Assembly: GCA_008501765.1 (NCBI GenBank)
Contig: QQUE01000002.1
Location: 370,336 to 434,335, forward strand
Length of the DNA stretch: 64,000 nt
Source: Calditrichota bacterium
Lineage (GTDB): Bacteria > Zhuqueibacterota > Zhuqueibacteria > Zhuqueibacterales > Geothermadaptataceae
Direction of reading: 5' to 3'
Made by a program: the position numbers and the translations under genes. Numbering within the stretch: the first letter of the stretch is position 1; each line of letters starts with the position of its first letter. Below are positions 18,251 through 26,946 of this stretch, piece by piece. The notes under the pieces are model-generated. The model was not told the origin of the DNA and did no database searches. It worked only from the letters and a program-made list of their open reading frames with translations.

Positions 18251-18652
18251 ATGCTTCAAATTTACCATAAAAAAACAGCCCGGTTAGAATTTCACATCGG
18301 ATTTATTCTTATTTACTGCGCTGTTTTTTCATATTGGATCGTTCACCGGTTTCCTGCAATTTTTACGCTCCCTTGTCCCATTAAAGCAACTTTTTCAATT
18401 CCATGCCCCAGTTGTGGCAGCGGCCGGGTTATAACAGCACTACTTAATTTCCAATTGGGCGATGCTTTTGTTGCCAACCCCCTATTTTTCTTGATACTAG
18501 CACTAAGCGCCATTTATTGTAGTGGTGCAGTCATGCAACTTACAACAGGATATCGCATTATGTTAATCCGAACTAAAAATACATCCTGGTTTGTATCTCT
18601 ATTTGGAATTATTGCCGTTCTCGCGAACTACTACTACCTCTTAATGCAATAA
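18251..18652 (+). CDS. DUF2752 family membrane protein
   Basis: A small inner-membrane protein of 133 residues with about three helices and the DUF2752 signature C-P-x-C-G-x-G-R (SIPCPSCGSGRVITALL, about residues 50-66). The family's function is unknown; it commonly pairs with Yip1/zinc-ribbon membrane proteins, as it does here. Its 3' end overlaps the 3' end of the convergent T9SS gene by 12 bp, so both stop codons lie inside the other gene. Confidence 0.85.
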   Translation: MLQIYHKKTARLEFHIGFILIYCAVFSYWIVHRFPAIFTLPCPIKATFSIPCPSCGSGRVITALLNFQLGDAFVANPLFFLILALSAIYCSGAVMQLTTGYRIMLIRTKNTSWFVSLFGIIAVLANYYYLLMQ

Positions 18653-21439
18653 AAAGAATTTTCTATACATCTTACCTCCTTCAGCTTGAATTTTATAAAA
18701 ATATACTCCGGCTGGCCATTTCATCGTATTAATCATTATGGAATGTTGTGCCTTATTCATTTCTTTATCTAAAACAACAGCCACTTCCTGACCCAAAGTA
18801 TTGTATACAGTAATTTTTACATGCGATTGAATTGGCAGATAGAATTCAACCTTTGTATAATTACTGACCGGATTTGGATAGTTTTGGAAGAGCTGCAAGG
18901 TTTCAGCATCCTCTAAATCTTGATTAGAAACGTTGCTGAGACGAATGGCCGTGATCTTAATTGAATCTTGAACCATCGCACCAGCTTCGTCTGTAACAGT
19001 AATAAAAAGAGGCGTTGACTCGATTAAATTGGTCGCTAATATCTGAAGCAAACCTGTAGCATTTTCAAAGTCGAGAACTAATCGTGGTTCGTTGCAAGAA
19101 ACTGCAAAATTGAGAAGAGAATCCGGTGTTTCGAAATCATCAAAATAATCCCACAATTGCAATACCACTGTGCTATCTGTCCTAAAAACCAGTGAATGAG
19201 GCAAGTTTACAATTTCTGGATCCCAGTTTTCCCGTGCTGCCAGGTTAAGCTCGATCAATGCCCCATCTGTAGTCCAGACGGGCGGATTCGGACCCAGAGT
19301 TTTAGCCAGAAATCCGTCAATCATAAATTCTAACCGCTCACCCTGCTCTGGTCCCTCATCTTTACCTGGAGTTTTAAAATCATCTAAAAAAATGAGAATC
19401 GGTCCCCATGCGCCAACACTGTCAACAGTATCCTTACTACATAAAACATTATCATTATCATAAATATCGATGATGGAGCCAACTGGAACGAGATCTCCGT
19501 TGAAAAGCGAACTATCACTAAAAAAGCTTACGGACTCAACTGGCGGACCATATAATCCAACATTTTCCCTGAAAGCTAAATCCCATTCACCGAGAAAAAA
19601 CCACCAATTATTCATTATCTGGTCTTTATGTTCAATTTTATTCCCGTAACCCGGCATATTTTGTGTCCAGTACACGTACCACTGCAATTCTGTTCGATCA
19701 TGGAAAACCTCATCACTATCAGGCCAGGTATAGTTCAATGAAGCCCAGGTATCAACATTTATTAATCTGGTTGCCCCATTTCCGTCAGGCGTCCAATCTT
19801 CGATATCACTCTCAACCAGTGTGGAATTGTGATAGTCATACGGATTTAATGTGTTTGGCGGATTATGGGTCCACCCACAGCGGCCGAGGATAAAATTATA
19901 ATTTTCATCACAGCCAACAAATTTTCTCCGAAATAAATCGAGGTCTCCATCCTGTCGGCGGTTAATATAATCCAACATAACTTCCAACTGATGTCCAGCA
20001 CTGTGCAATTCAGGTTGTGACCGACGCATGTTGCGATCCATCACAACGTAGGTTGAATTATAGATTGGCAAATCATCGGGATCATGCCCACTATTAGAAA
20101 TATCATCTGTCGTTGGACTGGACATATTCGACTCCCATATTGCCCGATAATTTTCAGGGCGATGAATTGCCGGATCATAAGACGGCATCCCAGGGACGAG
20201 CTGATTGATCCAAAACCATATTTCTTTCACACCCAGATCGTCAACGTACCGTTGCATATCATATTGCTCAAAAAGCAGGTGGTAATCAGGCCAATAAAGC
20301 AGCTCCCCATTATCAGTACCGTAGCTATTTCCGGGCGGTGCCTGGGTATAAATTGTAATATATTCAACGATACGATAGCCAAGTGAAGGCACAGCGGAAG
20401 AATCCCGATAACCATGGTAACGCGTTCGCTCTTCCAGGCCAAACTTCGATCTTCGATCACGTACATTAATCCAGTTTTTCATTTCTGTCAAACGTATCTC
20501 ATCCAAAGAATGATGGCCGGGAGCGTAAGAGACGTCTAGATTTATCCCATCTTTGGTTGGAAGGAACCGAAAAACGACAACGGGTATTTCGTAAATAAAT
20601 CCATGAGCAGGAGTGGAAAGGTAGGGATCAATCTCCTCAAAGACTGGAGGAAAAACCGGCTCAAAAACCTTTATATGTTGCTGCGCCTGCATCCCAGAAT
20701 AATTAGCAGTCAGATTCGCAGATCCTGCTTTTTGGGTGAATAAAGTTCCTGCTGAATCAACAGAGATAACGGACGAATCAGAGCACCCCAACTCTACATC
20801 TCCCAGGGGAATTTCTTTCTCGCTTCCATCAAATAAAGTTGCAAAATATTTATTATGCATCCAGCGCCAGTTTTTATAAAGTTGCAAAGAATCAAAGTTG
20901 ACCCTGAAAGATAGAATTTGTGGTGGATTAACCTCACCAAATAGTTCCCATTCATGCAAATGGACGTAATCATCACCCGTTGTACGATGAACGGTGAGAC
21001 GTAAAATTCGCCCTGATACGGAAAACCCAACTCCATCCCACACATCCATTTTCATCGAGCGATTATCGACAGCGATTTTATAAGAATTGCTTTTATTGTC
21101 GAGATCTTCCTCATTTTTTGCTGCCTCTATTGTCCAAAGTCCGTCATGACTTGAAATATAAATACGGCTGCTGTCTATTTGAAACTCTGATTCAAATTGC
21201 AGTGTGATGATAAGTGGATTTATACCTGGGGTTCTTGCAAGTGTAGCAACATCCCCATCAAAAAAATTTTCGATCGATCCGATATCAAATTCCGTGTTCG
21301 CTGATGCGGTTATCAAACCTTTATCAATATGATTTCTAACATCGATTTGTTCTGAGTTGGTGAAAAAATGCAGAGATTGGCTCAATACTAAATTCGAAAG
21401 AGCTAAAATCACAATGGTAAGAAATTGATGACATTTCAT
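18641..21439 (-). CDS. Large secreted T9SS cargo protein with discoidin-like and Ig-like domains
   Basis: A secreted protein of 932 residues. AAGGAGGTG lies 4 nt before the ATG, and a signal peptide ends near residue 20 (NLVLSQ). Regions: 25-175 is like an F5/8 (discoidin) carbohydrate-binding domain (I-E-N-F-F-D-G-D, then L-R-L-T-V and H-E-W-E-L-F-G near its end), and 178-265 is a Big_2-like Ig fold (V-I-S-V-D-S-A-G-T-L). The central region, about 270-640, is unrecognised and rich in Trp, Tyr and Asp, with HSAGHQLEVML and GRCGWTHNPPNT. Then come Ig-like repeats (about 740-840) and a type A T9SS sorting domain (QNYPNPVSNYTKVEFYLP, LGQEVAVVL, ending RKFFLLH). The central domain may be an uncharacterised enzyme or binding module. 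Confidence 0.8.
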   Translation of the reverse strand: MKCHQFLTIVILALSNLVLSQSLHFFTNSEQIDVRNHIDKGLITASANTEFDIGSIENFFDGDVATLARTPGINPLIITLQFESEFQIDSSRIYISSHDGLWTIEAAKNEEDLDNKSNSYKIAVDNRSMKMDVWDGVGFSVSGRILRLTVHRTTGDDYVHLHEWELFGEVNPPQILSFRVNFDSLQLYKNWRWMHNKYFATLFDGSEKEIPLGDVELGCSDSSVISVDSAGTLFTQKAGSANLTANYSGMQAQQHIKVFEPVFPPVFEEIDPYLSTPAHGFIYEIPVVVFRFLPTKDGINLDVSYAPGHHSLDEIRLTEMKNWINVRDRRSKFGLEERTRYHGYRDSSAVPSLGYRIVEYITIYTQAPPGNSYGTDNGELLYWPDYHLLFEQYDMQRYVDDLGVKEIWFWINQLVPGMPSYDPAIHRPENYRAIWESNMSSPTTDDISNSGHDPDDLPIYNSTYVVMDRNMRRSQPELHSAGHQLEVMLDYINRRQDGDLDLFRRKFVGCDENYNFILGRCGWTHNPPNTLNPYDYHNSTLVESDIEDWTPDGNGATRLINVDTWASLNYTWPDSDEVFHDRTELQWYVYWTQNMPGYGNKIEHKDQIMNNWWFFLGEWDLAFRENVGLYGPPVESVSFFSDSSLFNGDLVPVGSIIDIYDNDNVLCSKDTVDSVGAWGPILIFLDDFKTPGKDEGPEQGERLEFMIDGFLAKTLGPNPPVWTTDGALIELNLAARENWDPEIVNLPHSLVFRTDSTVVLQLWDYFDDFETPDSLLNFAVSCNEPRLVLDFENATGLLQILATNLIESTPLFITVTDEAGAMVQDSIKITAIRLSNVSNQDLEDAETLQLFQNYPNPVSNYTKVEFYLPIQSHVKITVYNTLGQEVAVVLDKEMNKAQHSIMINTMKWPAGVYFYKIQAEGGKMYRKFFLLH

Positions 21440-21596
21440 GAAACACCTCCTTCGTGTATAATTTCTGATAATTCTTGAAATACAAAAATCTCAGGCAAAG
21501 CCTTTGAGTATTCGGAAATTAAACCAGGAGAAAATTTCAGGGGTGAAGGGAAATTTCAATATGAGATATTAGAACTAAAAGTGCAAAAACAGGCAC

Positions 21597-22223
21597 TCAA
21601 TTTCGACTATTCAGTTCATTTTGAAATATCAGAAGGAAGTAAAAATTCGTAAAGAAAATAAATATGGAAACTGGTATGAAGAAAACAGGAAATTCACCGG
21701 AGAAATGCCAGAGAGATGTAATTTTGCCAAAGTACAAAACGCTTGTAAAAATATAGCTGTGAATTCCTGTAGAAATTGCAGTCCCAATAATAGCTAAAAA
21801 CACAGCTTGTTTCAATCCAGATGCAAAGTTATCTCGCTTTTCATTATAAAACTTTACGAAAAAATACAAGAAGAAAATTGAACTAAGCCATGGAATTCCT
21901 GTGCGCAATGAAGCTGAATCAAAAATATTAGTACCAAAAAGATCAAACATGCTAATCAGCATTAATAATGCAACTCCAGCAGCACCGCATACTGCATAGT
22001 AGGATGCTCTTTTTAACGCATCTTGTCTTTCGTGAACATAATCCCGATAGAATAAGAAATAAAAAGCCACAACAGCTAAACTTGCTACAAAAGACAATAC
22101 TGCGTTGACTTGTGCCACTACCAAATTGCTAAATAAACCAGGTGAAAAAGTAGCCATTGTTCTGGAGATAAAAATATATGAAATCGCAATAATTGAAAAC
22201 AATGTGGCTCTGTTCAAATTCAT
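21597..22223 (-). CDS. Hypothetical six-helix membrane protein
   Basis: A polytopic membrane protein of 208 residues with about six hydrophobic segments, short loops and a charged stretch Y-V-H-E-R-Q-D-A-L-K-R after the second helix. I do not recognise a family. The ribosome site is weak (GGAAAT). It stands alone between the T9SS cargo gene and the spmAB pair, on the same strand as both. Confidence 0.65.
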   Translation of the reverse strand: MNLNRATLFSIIAISYIFISRTMATFSPGLFSNLVVAQVNAVLSFVASLAVVAFYFLFYRDYVHERQDALKRASYYAVCGAAGVALLMLISMFDLFGTNIFDSASLRTGIPWLSSIFFLYFFVKFYNEKRDNFASGLKQAVFLAIIGTAISTGIHSYIFTSVLYFGKITSLWHFSGEFPVFFIPVSIFIFFTNFYFLLIFQNELNSRN

Positions 22224-22339
22224 GGAATTAATTTCCGAAATCTATTATTGCTGAAATAAACATTTTAATTCGTTTAGATGCAACAGTCTAAGAACAATGG
22301 CCGATCAAACATTAGACTACGTGGCAAGGTTTTAGACTT

Positions 22340-22885
22340 TTACCCAAACATAAACTGACAAATAAACAAGGCAGCCATAATTCCGGCAAAATCTGCTATG
22401 AGACCGGCAGGTACAGCATGACGCGTTTTCTTAATCGCAACTGAGCCAAAATAAACCGCCAATACATAGAAAGTGGTTTCGGTGCTGCCATAAATAGTCG
22501 ATGCCAATTTGCCGATAAATGAATCCGGGCCATGCGTATTGATAAGCTCGGTAATGATGCCCAGTGTGCCACTTCCGGAAAGAGGGCGCATCAAAGCAGC
22601 GGGCAAAATTTCTGCAGGTAGACCAATAAGATCGGTTACCGGAGAAATAAATGATACGAATATATCCATGGCGCCGGAAGCGCGAAACATGGCGATAGCC
22701 ATCAAGATCGCGACCAAAAATGGAATTATTCGAATAGCTACGTTGAATCCCTCTTTTGCGCCCTCTACAAACACCTCATAAACCTTTACTTTTTTCAGAA
22801 ATCCCACGGTTGGAATTAACACCAACAAAACTGGAATCGCCCATTCCGAAATAGTTTTCAATATCTGAATCATCGTTTCAGCCAT
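22340..22885 (-). CDS. spmB: Spore maturation protein B-like (nucleoside-recognition/Gate domain) membrane protein
   Basis: An inner-membrane protein of 181 residues with about five helices and the SpmB pattern R-P-L-S-G-S-G-T-L-G-I and STIYGSTETTFYVLAVYFGSV. SpmA and SpmB are needed for spore core dehydration in Firmicutes, but homologues are widespread in non-sporulating bacteria, where their role is unclear. AAGGAG precedes the ATG by 8 nt. It lies 12 bp after spmA, so the pair is co-transcribed. Confidence 0.92.
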   Translation of the reverse strand: MAETMIQILKTISEWAIPVLLVLIPTVGFLKKVKVYEVFVEGAKEGFNVAIRIIPFLVAILMAIAMFRASGAMDIFVSFISPVTDLIGLPAEILPAALMRPLSGSGTLGIITELINTHGPDSFIGKLASTIYGSTETTFYVLAVYFGSVAIKKTRHAVPAGLIADFAGIMAALFICQFMFG

Positions 22886-22897
22886 TACTGTGACTCC

Positions 22898-23524
22898 TTA
22901 TTTCTCAGCTTCTTTTGCTGGTGTAATATTGGGATTGGTCTTTTTAAAAACAGGAAGACGGCCTAACAATTTTGCCGTGATTATCGCGACAATGGTTGCA
23001 CATGTGGAGGCAAAAAGAGAGGTAGCGATAATGCTGAACGGCTCTTGCGAACCGGCGGCAACGCGTACACCGATAATCGTTGCCGGGATAAAAGTAATGC
23101 TCGCAGTGTTCATTGCCAGGAACAGAACCTGTGAATTTGAAGCCGTGTCTTCGGATTTATTGAGCGATTGCAGTTCTTCCATCGCTTTCAAGCCAAGTGG
23201 TGTTGCTGCGTTCGACAAGCCAAGCCAGTTGGCAGCCAAGTTCAACAACATGGCGCCCATCGCCGGATGGTCCGGAGGAATTTCCGGGAAAAGCCGCTTT
23301 GTCACCGGTTTAATCAGCCTCGCCAGCAAGCGAATCAAACCAGCTTCCTCGGCTATTTTCATGATCCCCAGCCACAAAGCCATAATTCCAATCAGCCCCA
23401 GTGAAATATTGACAGCCGTTTCTGCACCGCTCACTGCAGCCGTTCCGAGGTCGGGTATTTTTCCGGTAAACATCGCGGTTACAAAAGCGATGGCGATGAG
23501 ACCAAACCACACATAATTCAACAT
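22898..23524 (-). CDS. spmA: Spore maturation protein A-like membrane protein
   Basis: An inner-membrane protein of 208 residues carrying the nucleoside-recognition (Gate) domain. Typical SpmA phrases are GAMLLNLAANWLGLSNAATP and LGLKAMEELQSLN. GGAGGAAG sits 4 nt before the start. It is the first gene of the spmA-spmB pair. No sporulation gene is visible in the window, so the SpmA name describes homology, not function. Confidence 0.93.
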   Translation of the reverse strand: MLNYVWFGLIAIAFVTAMFTGKIPDLGTAAVSGAETAVNISLGLIGIMALWLGIMKIAEEAGLIRLLARLIKPVTKRLFPEIPPDHPAMGAMLLNLAANWLGLSNAATPLGLKAMEELQSLNKSEDTASNSQVLFLAMNTASITFIPATIIGVRVAAGSQEPFSIIATSLFASTCATIVAIITAKLLGRLPVFKKTNPNITPAKEAEK

Positions 23525-23848
23525 AAATCTTCCTCCGATTGGAAAGTGTTCGTGTTTTCGCTCGTAATTTGTTGTGATAAAAGGGATCTAATTAACCACT
23601 GGAATTTAGTGGATAATCAAGCAGTCAAAAAATCTAGCATTTTAATTGAAAATAGCAAATTATAGCGTGTATTTCACCAGTGAAATTTAAATTCCAGGCA
23701 ATATCCAATCGCTCGAATCCAAGATTACAATTAACAGCCCACCCGAAATCGCTTGTTTAATTTTTTCTTATCTTGTATATTCACCGTTCTTTTATATCCA
23801 CTTAAAATTTGATAAAATTAGAGCTGTTTGAAATATACTGGAGGTCTC
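23525..23848. other. Intergenic region between spmA and queD
   Basis: About 320 bp of AT-rich DNA between divergent genes. A weak hairpin (CCACT...AGTGG, near 23597-23613) is the only structure noticed. I see no gene and no recognisable riboswitch. Confidence 0.35.
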
Positions 23849-24193
23849 ATGAGACTTGGGATTATTGAACATATAGATTGTGCCCACTATCTTCCCGGGC
23901 ATAGCCATTGCGGAACAATGCACGGGCATACTTACAAAGTGGAAGTCGTGGTTGAGGGGGAAATGCAAGGAGGCATGCTCATCGATTTTGCCGATTTAAA
24001 ACGCGACATCCGCGCCGTTCTAAAAATTTACGACCATACTTTATTGAATAATGTGATTGAATTTCCATCCGTTGAAAATGTAGCATTGCTCATTCGTGAA
24101 AAATTGAGTGAAAAATTGCCGTTCAGTTTCACTCTCAAAGTTTGGGAGGGAATAAATAAATGGTGCGAAGTTGATTATAAAAAGTCGGAGTAA
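23849..24193 (+). CDS. queD: 6-carboxytetrahydropterin synthase (QueD/PTPS family)
   Basis: A cytoplasmic enzyme of 114 residues that makes 6-carboxy-5,6,7,8-tetrahydropterin from dihydroneopterin triphosphate in queuosine/7-deazaguanine synthesis. It has the zinc and catalytic motifs: AHYLPGH (His ligand), then C-G-T-M-H-G-H-T-Y (catalytic Cys and two His), L-I-D-F-A-D-L-K, D-H-T-L-L-N, and the substrate-binding V-W-E-G at the C-terminus. The start is ATG 23849 behind GGAGGT; an upstream TTG at 23828 is less likely. No other queuosine genes are in the window. Confidence 0.92.
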   Translation: MRLGIIEHIDCAHYLPGHSHCGTMHGHTYKVEVVVEGEMQGGMLIDFADLKRDIRAVLKIYDHTLLNNVIEFPSVENVALLIREKLSEKLPFSFTLKVWEGINKWCEVDYKKSE

Positions 24194-24482
24194 AGCACAC
24201 CGAGCAAAACGGAGAGATTCGAGATAAAAAAACCATCTTTCACTGTGGTGAGTTTCCAAATGAAAGATATAATAGTACCAAAACGAACATATTGAATTAT
24301 TATTTCAGCAATCTTCGCTGCAAAATTGACTAAATCTTTAAATCCGCACCATAGATAATTCTTGACAAAACAACGTTCAAGCTATATATTGCAAACTCTG
24401 TGTGAACAATATTCTTCAGTGGTAGAATGCGCAGGCCACACCCCCCTTGACAAAATATTTATTAAAGCTACCAGGATGGAAA

Positions 24483-26003
24483 ATGAGCGCTTGGGAAACG
24501 CGGCACCAGCGAATAAAAGCCGATGAAACGCAGCACGATCTGCGCCGCGCCATAGATGAGTGTGTCTTTCCCTACATTCCGAAGGCGCGGCAACAGCGCA
24601 CCGGATTATTAATCGATTTTCTCAATATGAAGGGCACTTCAAGCGATACTGATATCATTGATTTGCTCATGCTTGGAGAAAACAAATTTGGTGTCCTGCT
24701 CGGAAATTTGCCTGGTCCAGTCGCTGCCTCTCTCGAAGATTTATCGATGATTAAAGCAGCGCTGCGGGATCAGAAAACTTCCAATTCATCTGCCGCGGCT
24801 TTGCGTGCCCTCGATTATTTTTTTAGTGAAAATTTCCAATCTGAAAAAGGTGTCTGTGCTTTTTATGCTTTATTTGATCAGCATGACCGAAAAATAAATT
24901 TTGCCAGCGCTGGCCACCTTGCCATGCTTTTATACCGCCCCTCTGAAAACAAAATCTACAGATTAAACACAGAAGGTATCCCCATCGGCAAAGCTGTCAT
25001 AACCTCCCAGGGCAATACCGGCCATTTTAACAGTTCATTGCCGCAAATAAAAAGTGAAATTGCAGATTTTGTGCAAAACGATTTGCTTGTGCTTTATTCG
25101 GAGGGTGTGCTCAAGGCACGAAATGCGTGGGGTGAAAGTTTTGGAATGCAACGGTTATTGCAGCTCATCCGAAAAAATGGCCACATGCAACCGACCCCCT
25201 TTCTCGTTGAATTTCAAAATACCTTGGAATCCTTCACCCTCGGGGAGGCACAGGAATTTGACAGCACCGCCATTGCCATAAAAAACATGCTGCCGGTCAT
25301 CGACAAAACCGAATCCGATGCTGTTGCGTCGTTCAAAAAGAAATTCCTCTCCATAGAGGACGAAGAATATCTCCTGCAAATGGCAGAAAAATATCCGGAA
25401 GCCCGCATCAGTGAGCTGATGGATTTGCTGGGAGATCGCTACATCGAACTTGGACACGAAGCAATTCGCGCCTATTTGATGACACCGCGGTCTCAGCCAG
25501 TTTCATTTTCCCAGAATGGAGACTCAAAACTTAAAAAGCTGGAAAACAAAGAAAAAAACCTGCAGCAGAAGCTACTTCAGGCATTTCCGACCCGGCAGTT
25601 AATATTCAAAAAATATGAATTTCGCGGCAACACCGGCGTCATCGGCCCTGCGCTCGAATATTATCAGAATGGGAAATATCAGGATTCGCTCATTGAATTC
25701 ATGAAAGTCCGTAAGGCGATCGCGGAAAGTGAATCGGTGTTTTGTTTTTTCGGGAACCTATATATTTTGCTCAATATGTCAATTAAAGCGAAACAGGAGT
25801 TTCTGAAGGCCCTGAAATTAAACCCCAAAAGTACACACGCCATTTGTGCCCTGGCCTACGTTGCGCTGCTCCACGAAGACTATGATGGCGCCATCAACAA
25901 TCTTTCCACAGCTATCCGCCTGGACGATAATCTGGCTGATTTTTACACTTTTTTGCAAACGCTTATCCAGGCGATGAATACCAACTCCGACTGGATTTCC
26001 TAA
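24483..26003 (+). CDS. PP2C/SpoIIE-type phosphatase-like protein (degenerate) with TPR repeats
   Basis: A cytoplasmic protein of 506 residues. The start is ATG 24483, behind AGGATGGA; an upstream TTG at 24447 has no such site. Residues 25-275 follow the RsbU/SpoIIE fold: FASAGHLAMLLYRP, LNTEGIPIGKA and DLLVLYSEGVLKARN are well kept. The metal-binding residues are not: GDVSGKG is GNLPGPV, TDG is SEG, and the C-terminal DD is DS (EFDSTAIAI). A pseudophosphatase that binds an anti-sigma-antagonist-like partner is plausible. Residues 365-500 form a helical linker and three or so TPR repeats (ALEYYQNGKYQDSLIEFMKV). No partner anti-sigma factor is nearby. Confidence 0.8.
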   Translation: MSAWETRHQRIKADETQHDLRRAIDECVFPYIPKARQQRTGLLIDFLNMKGTSSDTDIIDLLMLGENKFGVLLGNLPGPVAASLEDLSMIKAALRDQKTSNSSAAALRALDYFFSENFQSEKGVCAFYALFDQHDRKINFASAGHLAMLLYRPSENKIYRLNTEGIPIGKAVITSQGNTGHFNSSLPQIKSEIADFVQNDLLVLYSEGVLKARNAWGESFGMQRLLQLIRKNGHMQPTPFLVEFQNTLESFTLGEAQEFDSTAIAIKNMLPVIDKTESDAVASFKKKFLSIEDEEYLLQMAEKYPEARISELMDLLGDRYIELGHEAIRAYLMTPRSQPVSFSQNGDSKLKKLENKEKNLQQKLLQAFPTRQLIFKKYEFRGNTGVIGPALEYYQNGKYQDSLIEFMKVRKAIAESESVFCFFGNLYILLNMSIKAKQEFLKALKLNPKSTHAICALAYVALLHEDYDGAINNLSTAIRLDDNLADFYTFLQTLIQAMNTNSDWIS

Positions 26004-26074
26004 GCACAATTTTCTCGCCCTCCCCCAATCCAAAACCTAGTATTCACTATCGCGTTTAAAATCAACCAGGCTGG

Positions 26075-26212
26075 CTATTTTTTTATTTCCTCGCGCAAAG
26101 CTGCAATTTCCTGCTCAATCGTTTTTTGTTGTCGTCCGATGACAAAAACATAAACCGACAGCAAAAGCCAAAAAACCGAATAGCCTGCAAACAGATAATT
26201 TAAATTTTCCAT
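26075..26212 (-). CDS. ccmD: CcmD-like small membrane protein of cytochrome c maturation
   Basis: A 45-residue protein, MENLNYLFAGYSVFWLLLSV followed by the rest of a single helix and a charged tail (RQQKTIEQEIAALREEIKK). Size, one N-terminal helix, a charged C-terminus and position directly after ccmC are those of CcmD, which helps release holo-CcmE from the CcmABC complex. AAAGGAT overlaps the end of ccmC, and the gap is 9 bp. Confidence 0.85.
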   Translation of the reverse strand: MENLNYLFAGYSVFWLLLSVYVFVIGRQQKTIEQEIAALREEIKK

Positions 26213-26221
26213 TTTAATCCT

Positions 26222-26926
26222 TTATTTCGTTGATAATACATGCAATCGTTTAATTTCTTCAAGTTCCATCTTTGAATTCTCCACCCGAAGCCGGGTTGCA
26301 ACCAAAAACAGGTAGAGAATAAAAAAGACCGCCATGCTAAAATACAGTGCAAATGCCATGTCCGGATGCAGGCCGCTGCCTTCACCACCAGCCAAAACCG
26401 GTTTGGGATGCAGTGTTCGCCACCATCGAATGGAAAAATAGACGATGGGAATATCGACCGTGCCAATGATAGCAAAAACGGCGGCAAATCGTGCCCCACG
26501 CTGATCTTCGCCGACGTAATCCCGCAGCATTAAATAGGCGATGTAAATAAACCAGAGAATAAGAAAAGTTGTTAAACGGGCGTCCCAGCTCCACCAGGTA
26601 TTCCAGATTGGGCGTGCCCAAATTGAGCCCGTAATCAGCGCAATAGTCGTAAAAAGGACCCCGATTTCAGCGCAGGCAACGGCGACCCGATCGTGCCAGG
26701 CATTTCGCTTCACCAAAAAGGCGATGCTGAATCCGGCAACCGTAAAAAATGCCATAAACGACATCATTGCCGAGGGAACGTGAAAGTAAAAAATGCGTTG
26801 CACAATACCCATTTTTTGCTCGGTAGGTACCATTATAAACACGTTGTATAGACTGAAAAGCATGCCCACAAACAGCAGCACACCCAAAATCAATTGCATT
26901 TTTCTTAAAACGGAAGCTCTTTTCAT
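26222..26926 (-). CDS. ccmC: Haem exporter/handler CcmC
   Basis: An inner-membrane protein of 234 residues with six helices, belonging to the haem-handling protein family. It has the tryptophan-rich WWD segment W-N-T-W-W-S-W-D-A-R-L-T-T and flanking conserved His residues (FYFHVPSAMMSF; RTLHPKP). CcmC presents haem to CcmE in system I cytochrome c maturation. It lies between ccmB (20 bp upstream) and ccmD (9 bp downstream). Confidence 0.95.
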   Translation of the reverse strand: MKRASVLRKMQLILGVLLFVGMLFSLYNVFIMVPTEQKMGIVQRIFYFHVPSAMMSFMAFFTVAGFSIAFLVKRNAWHDRVAVACAEIGVLFTTIALITGSIWARPIWNTWWSWDARLTTFLILWFIYIAYLMLRDYVGEDQRGARFAAVFAIIGTVDIPIVYFSIRWWRTLHPKPVLAGGEGSGLHPDMAFALYFSMAVFFILYLFLVATRLRVENSKMELEEIKRLHVLSTK

Positions 26927-26946
26927 CTCAATATCCTGTTCAATAA

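Noticed and set aside
22890-23516. 208-residue frame opposite spmA
   Set aside because: It is the antisense shadow of a clear spmA gene with a good ribosome site on the other strand.
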